Of a DNA stretch of 64,000 bases, positions 61,270-64,000 are shown piece after piece. Under the pieces are notes generated by a model. That model saw nothing but the letters and a program-made list of their open reading frames with translations, was not told the origin of the DNA and did no database searches. Each line of letters begins with the position of its first letter. Position 1 is the first letter of the stretch. Source of the DNA: Moraxella sp. VT-16-12 (lineage in GTDB: Bacteria; Pseudomonadota; Gammaproteobacteria; Pseudomonadales; Moraxellaceae); NCBI RefSeq assembly GCF_002224245.2, contig NZ_NKHK02000007.1:1-64000 (forward strand), in the 5' to 3' direction. The translations under genes were made by a program, and so were the position numbers.

Positions 61270-62214
61270 ATGGCCATAGATGTTGTCATCAATCAAAAAC
61301 ACTTGCAAATCCAGCTCAAACAGCTTGAAACTGTCTGGCACACCGTTGTCAATGGCTACAATCTCAGTAAAGCTGCCGAACTTTTACACACCAGTCAGTC
61401 CAGCTTATCCAAACAAATTGCAGGGCTGGAAAATCAGCTCAAAACTGATGTTTTTACCCGTCAAGGCAAACGTTTGACGGGACTGACTCCCATTGGCAAG
61501 GCACTGCTGCCCCATATTGAAGCGATTTTTGCTGAGATTCGCACCATTGAAAATTTAAGCCTTGATTTTAATAACGCCCAAGAAGGCACGCTCACGGTCG
61601 CCACCACACACACCCAAGCCCGTTATGTGCTGCCCCAAATCGTCAAGACCTTTCGTGAAAAATTTAACAAAGTCAATCTGGTGCTGTCCCAAGCTGACCC
61701 TGAAAGCATCGCCCAAATGGTCATTCGTGGTCAAGCAGATATTGGCATAGCCACCGAAAGCCTGCTTAATAACAGCGTTTTGCGTTGTCATCGTTATTAT
61801 GATTGGTCGCATATTGTCATCGTCCCAAAAGAGCATGAGCTTGCCAAATTTGCAGGCGTGGTCAATGGCGTGGATTTGCCAACATTGGCAAGCTACCCCA
61901 TCATCACCTATCATGGGGGATTTACAGGCAGAAGTGCGATAGATAAAGCCTTTGCTAAGGCAGGTTTGACTCCTGACGTTGTGCTTGCTGCTTTGGATTC
62001 TGATGTGATTAGTACTTATGTATCATCAGGGCTTGGCGTGGGCATCATTGCTGAGATGGCGTATGAGCCTAATCATTATTCTGATTTGGTCGCCATTCCG
62101 ATTACGCATTTTGGTCGGTTTACCAGTTGGATTGCGGTGCGTGATGACAGCGACATTCGCAAATTTGGACAAGAGTTTATTAAATTGTGTCAAAATCAGT
62201 TTGATAAAAAATAA
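61270..62214 (+). CDS. cysB: CysB-like LysR regulator
   Basis: 314 residues. N-terminal HTH (AAELLHTSQSSLSKQIAGLE), then the LysR effector domain with the CysB-type core GTLTVATTHTQARYVLPQIV and SGLGVGIIAEMA. Probable regulator of sulfur assimilation; an inducer is not visible here. Confidence 0.92.
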   Translation: MAIDVVINQKHLQIQLKQLETVWHTVVNGYNLSKAAELLHTSQSSLSKQIAGLENQLKTDVFTRQGKRLTGLTPIGKALLPHIEAIFAEIRTIENLSLDFNNAQEGTLTVATTHTQARYVLPQIVKTFREKFNKVNLVLSQADPESIAQMVIRGQADIGIATESLLNNSVLRCHRYYDWSHIVIVPKEHELAKFAGVVNGVDLPTLASYPIITYHGGFTGRSAIDKAFAKAGLTPDVVLAALDSDVISTYVSSGLGVGIIAEMAYEPNHYSDLVAIPITHFGRFTSWIAVRDDSDIRKFGQEFIKLCQNQFDKK

Positions 62215-62263
62215 GCAAATTCACCAAATACCAAATTTAACCAACACAAGCCCCATAAAGAAG

Positions 62264-62650
62264 ATGAAAGCCGATTTAACCCTTTGTTTTAGAGCCGACT
62301 ATCGTACTGATGTTGAAACTTGGCTAAAAAATCACCACTATCCCCATTTGATAGAATTGTGTGTAGAAAATGACGATATACTTCTCATCTTTAACCACAA
62401 ATCCTTTGACAAATTGTCCGATTGGCTGGATGAAACCCTGTCTTTGATTGATTATGCCAAACACAAAGACTTTTTTAAAAAAATAGACCGTGGTATTTTG
62501 CACTTAAATTTGCCGTTTGATGAAAATCATCAAACTGCCGATTTGTCATTTCATGCCACACACGCCATTGTTTTGCGTCAGCTGTCTGCACTGTTTGATG
62601 TGGATTATTACACTACTGACCTACCAATCCATCAAAAACTGCCAAGGTGA
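62264..62650 (+). CDS. Uncharacterised protein, paralog 1
   Basis: 128 residues from ATG 62264 (AAGA upstream; the longer frame overlaps cysB). No known family. It shares the pattern of DYAKHKDFFKKIDRGILHLN and the end LSALFDVDYY with the next gene. Confidence 0.75.
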   Translation: MKADLTLCFRADYRTDVETWLKNHHYPHLIELCVENDDILLIFNHKSFDKLSDWLDETLSLIDYAKHKDFFKKIDRGILHLNLPFDENHQTADLSFHATHAIVLRQLSALFDVDYYTTDLPIHQKLPR

Positions 62651-62659
62651 ACCGCCATC

Positions 62660-63031
62660 ATGATAACTGTTAAAATAGACTGGGTGATTGCTTTTGACAT
62701 TTGCCACCAAAAAGAAGTGTTAAACCATGCAAATAGCCATGATGCTTTTGGCACTTCGTTTTGTAAAAATGGTGATGAAATTTATCTGCACATCAAAGGC
62801 GAAAGCGACCACTTTGGTGATTGGCTGAAATATGCCATTGGTGTTATTGACTATCATAAGCATATCAAATTTTTTGAAAAATGTAAGCAAAGTATCATTC
62901 ATCTTTATGTGCCATTTCATGATGAAAATGATAAAGTGGATTTATCGTTTAGTGCCAAATCGGCTGCCATTTTAGACCGTCTATCCACCGTTTTTGACAT
63001 AGACTATTACGCCTATTTTGATGTGTATTGA
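62660..63031 (+). CDS. Uncharacterised protein, paralog 2
   Basis: 123 residues. Contains DYHKHIKFFEKCKQSIIHLY and LSTVFDIDYY, parallel to the preceding gene. The tandem pair is probably a local duplication. A short acidic and aromatic composition; function unknown. Confidence 0.75.
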   Translation: MITVKIDWVIAFDICHQKEVLNHANSHDAFGTSFCKNGDEIYLHIKGESDHFGDWLKYAIGVIDYHKHIKFFEKCKQSIIHLYVPFHDENDKVDLSFSAKSAAILDRLSTVFDIDYYAYFDVY

Positions 63032-63177
63032 CCCAAGTTTACCAACCCAAATTAACCCAAACCCAGTTTTATCGCTGGGTTTGCTTGTACAGACAAACCA
63101 AATTTCATCAATAATTCCCAAAACCCTGCTCATTTGTCGTATAATAGACACATCTTTATCATCATTTTGGATAGGCA

Positions 63178-64000
63178 ATGAGCAACGACAACGATTTTAC
63201 CAACCCCAACATTCTCCCCACCGGCACGCCCCAAGGACAGTCCGTCATGCAGACCCCTGCCAGCAGTGAACAAACTGACGCCCAAAGCCGTTATTCTGAA
63301 AATGTGGGTGAAACCACGCATTTTGGTTATCAAACTGTCAATGCTCATGACAAAGCAGCCAAAGTTGGACAAGTGTTTACATCTGTTGCTACCAAATATG
63401 ACATCATGAATGACCTGATGAGTTTTGGCATTCATCGGCTTTGGAAGCGTTTTGCCATCAAAATGAGTGGCGTGCGTGCTGGTCAAAATGTGCTTGATAT
63501 TGCTGGCGGCACGGGAGATTTGGCAAAAGTATTTAGCAAAGAAGTGGGGCGAAGCGGGCGTGTGGTGTTGTCTGACATTAACGAAGCCATGCTAGAAGTT
63601 GGGCGTACTCGCCTTATCAATGCTGGCTGTAACAACGTGGATTTTGTGCTTGCCAATGCCGAAACGCTCACGCCTTTTGATGACAATGCTTTTGATTTGG
63701 TAACAATCAGCTTTGGACTTCGTAACGTTACCGACAAACAAAAAGCCCTAGAAGCCATGTGGCGAGTGCTAAAACCGGGTGGGCGATTGCTCGTGTTGGA
63801 GTTTAGTAAGCCTGTGTTTGAGCCACTGTCCAAAGCCTACGACCTGTACTCCTTTACCGCCCTACCACTCATGGGCAAAATCGTGGCAGGCGACAGCGAC
63901 AGCTATCAATATCTGGCAGAAAGTATTCGCATGCACCCCGACCAAGCCACATTAAAACAAATGATGGAGCAAGCAGGTTTTGTTAATTGTGATTATCACA
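63178..64000 (+). CDS. ubiE: Ubiquinone/menaquinone C-methyltransferase (3' end cut by window)
   Basis: Starts at ATG 63178, with TTGTCGTATAATAGACAC upstream. Core motifs: [19 protein letters not shown], the SAM site [14 protein letters not shown], then [20 protein letters not shown]. An unusually long N-terminal extension (about 60 residues, low complexity) precedes it. It methylates quinone rings; the C terminus is outside the window. Confidence 0.95.
   Translation, partial: MSNDNDFTNPNILPTGTPQGQSVMQTPASSEQTDAQSRYSENVGETTHFGYQTVNAHDKAAKVGQVFTSVATKYDIMNDLMSFGIHRLWKRFAIKMSGVRAGQNVLDIAGGTGDLAKVFSKEVGRSGRVVLSDINEAMLEVGRTRLINAGCNNVDFVLANAETLTPFDDNAFDLVTISFGLRNVTDKQKALEAMWRVLKPGGRLLVLEFSKPVFEPLSKAYDLYSFTALPLMGKIVAGDSDSYQYLAESIRMHPDQATLKQMMEQAGFVNCDYH

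Overview
The window looks like a Moraxella (Moraxellaceae) chromosome carrying most of an integrated lambda-like siphovirus prophage. This rests on protein resemblance, the AT-leaning DNA, short A/T-rich intergenic terminators and the mix of housekeeping genes. The species cannot be fixed from sequence alone. The prophage runs from before position 1 to the 3' end of a tRNA-Leu(CAA) gene at about 35.5 kb. The other attachment site and the lysis genes are not in view.

Prophage layout. Positions 1-21.0 kb, on the minus strand, hold the late operon: HNH protein, small and large terminase, portal, HK97 protease and capsid, connector proteins, tail tube, G/GT chaperones, tape measure, and tail-tip proteins M, L, K, I and J. 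Positions 21.0-24.4 kb, also minus strand, are the leftward early operon: cro, replication initiator, DnaC-like loader, RuvC-like resolvase, NinB and a Q-type antiterminator. At 24.4-24.6 kb lies the cI/cro switch. At 24.6-28.4 kb (+) the CI repressor is followed by a broken nuclease gene and a three-gene ABC-three-component (ABC-3C) defence system, which is probably lysogen-expressed cargo. At 28.6-34.1 kb (+) a second CI-controlled promoter and a boxA leader drive Gp157, ERF recombinase, BRO antirepressor, SSB, small genes and an AlpA-like regulator. The integrase (minus) ends the element.

The most striking content is three CRISPR-derived RNA units inside the prophage, with no cas genes in view. 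(1) 18117-18204 is a two-repeat, one-spacer type I-F mini-array with an exact 28/32/28 layout. It lies between the HigBA toxin-antitoxin pair and a terminator. Its spacer matches the prophage's own terminase gene at 26/32 positions beside a CC PAM, and five of the six mismatches are at codon third positions, so the target is probably a related phage's terminase. (2) 11739-11775 and (3) 30967-31002 are solitary Cas12a (type V-A) repeats. Both start 7-9 nt downstream of a TAAAATGGTG promoter element, and both abut the antisense of a gene start. The guide of the first matches the nearby tail-tube gene start at 17/20 positions with a TTTC PAM. These could be RNA anti-CRISPRs, inter-phage weapons, or both.

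Other cargo: two toxin-antitoxin modules (BrnTA, HigBA) lie antisense inside the late operon, together with three unrecognised proteins. Serial intrinsic terminators in the late operon fit a Q-type processive antitermination system.

From 35.5 kb the host chromosome carries tRNA-Leu, radA, a SUKH-like gene, a thioesterase, pckG, a lytic transglycosylase, a NIF3-family gene, xseA, a GDSL esterase, aceF-aceE, a lipoprotein, trmL, a split ThrE-type exporter, yceI, an L,D-transpeptidase, a DASS transporter, an ABC1/UbiB kinase, an overlapping moeB-prmC-ampG cluster, a CysB-like regulator, two paralogous small genes and the start of ubiE.
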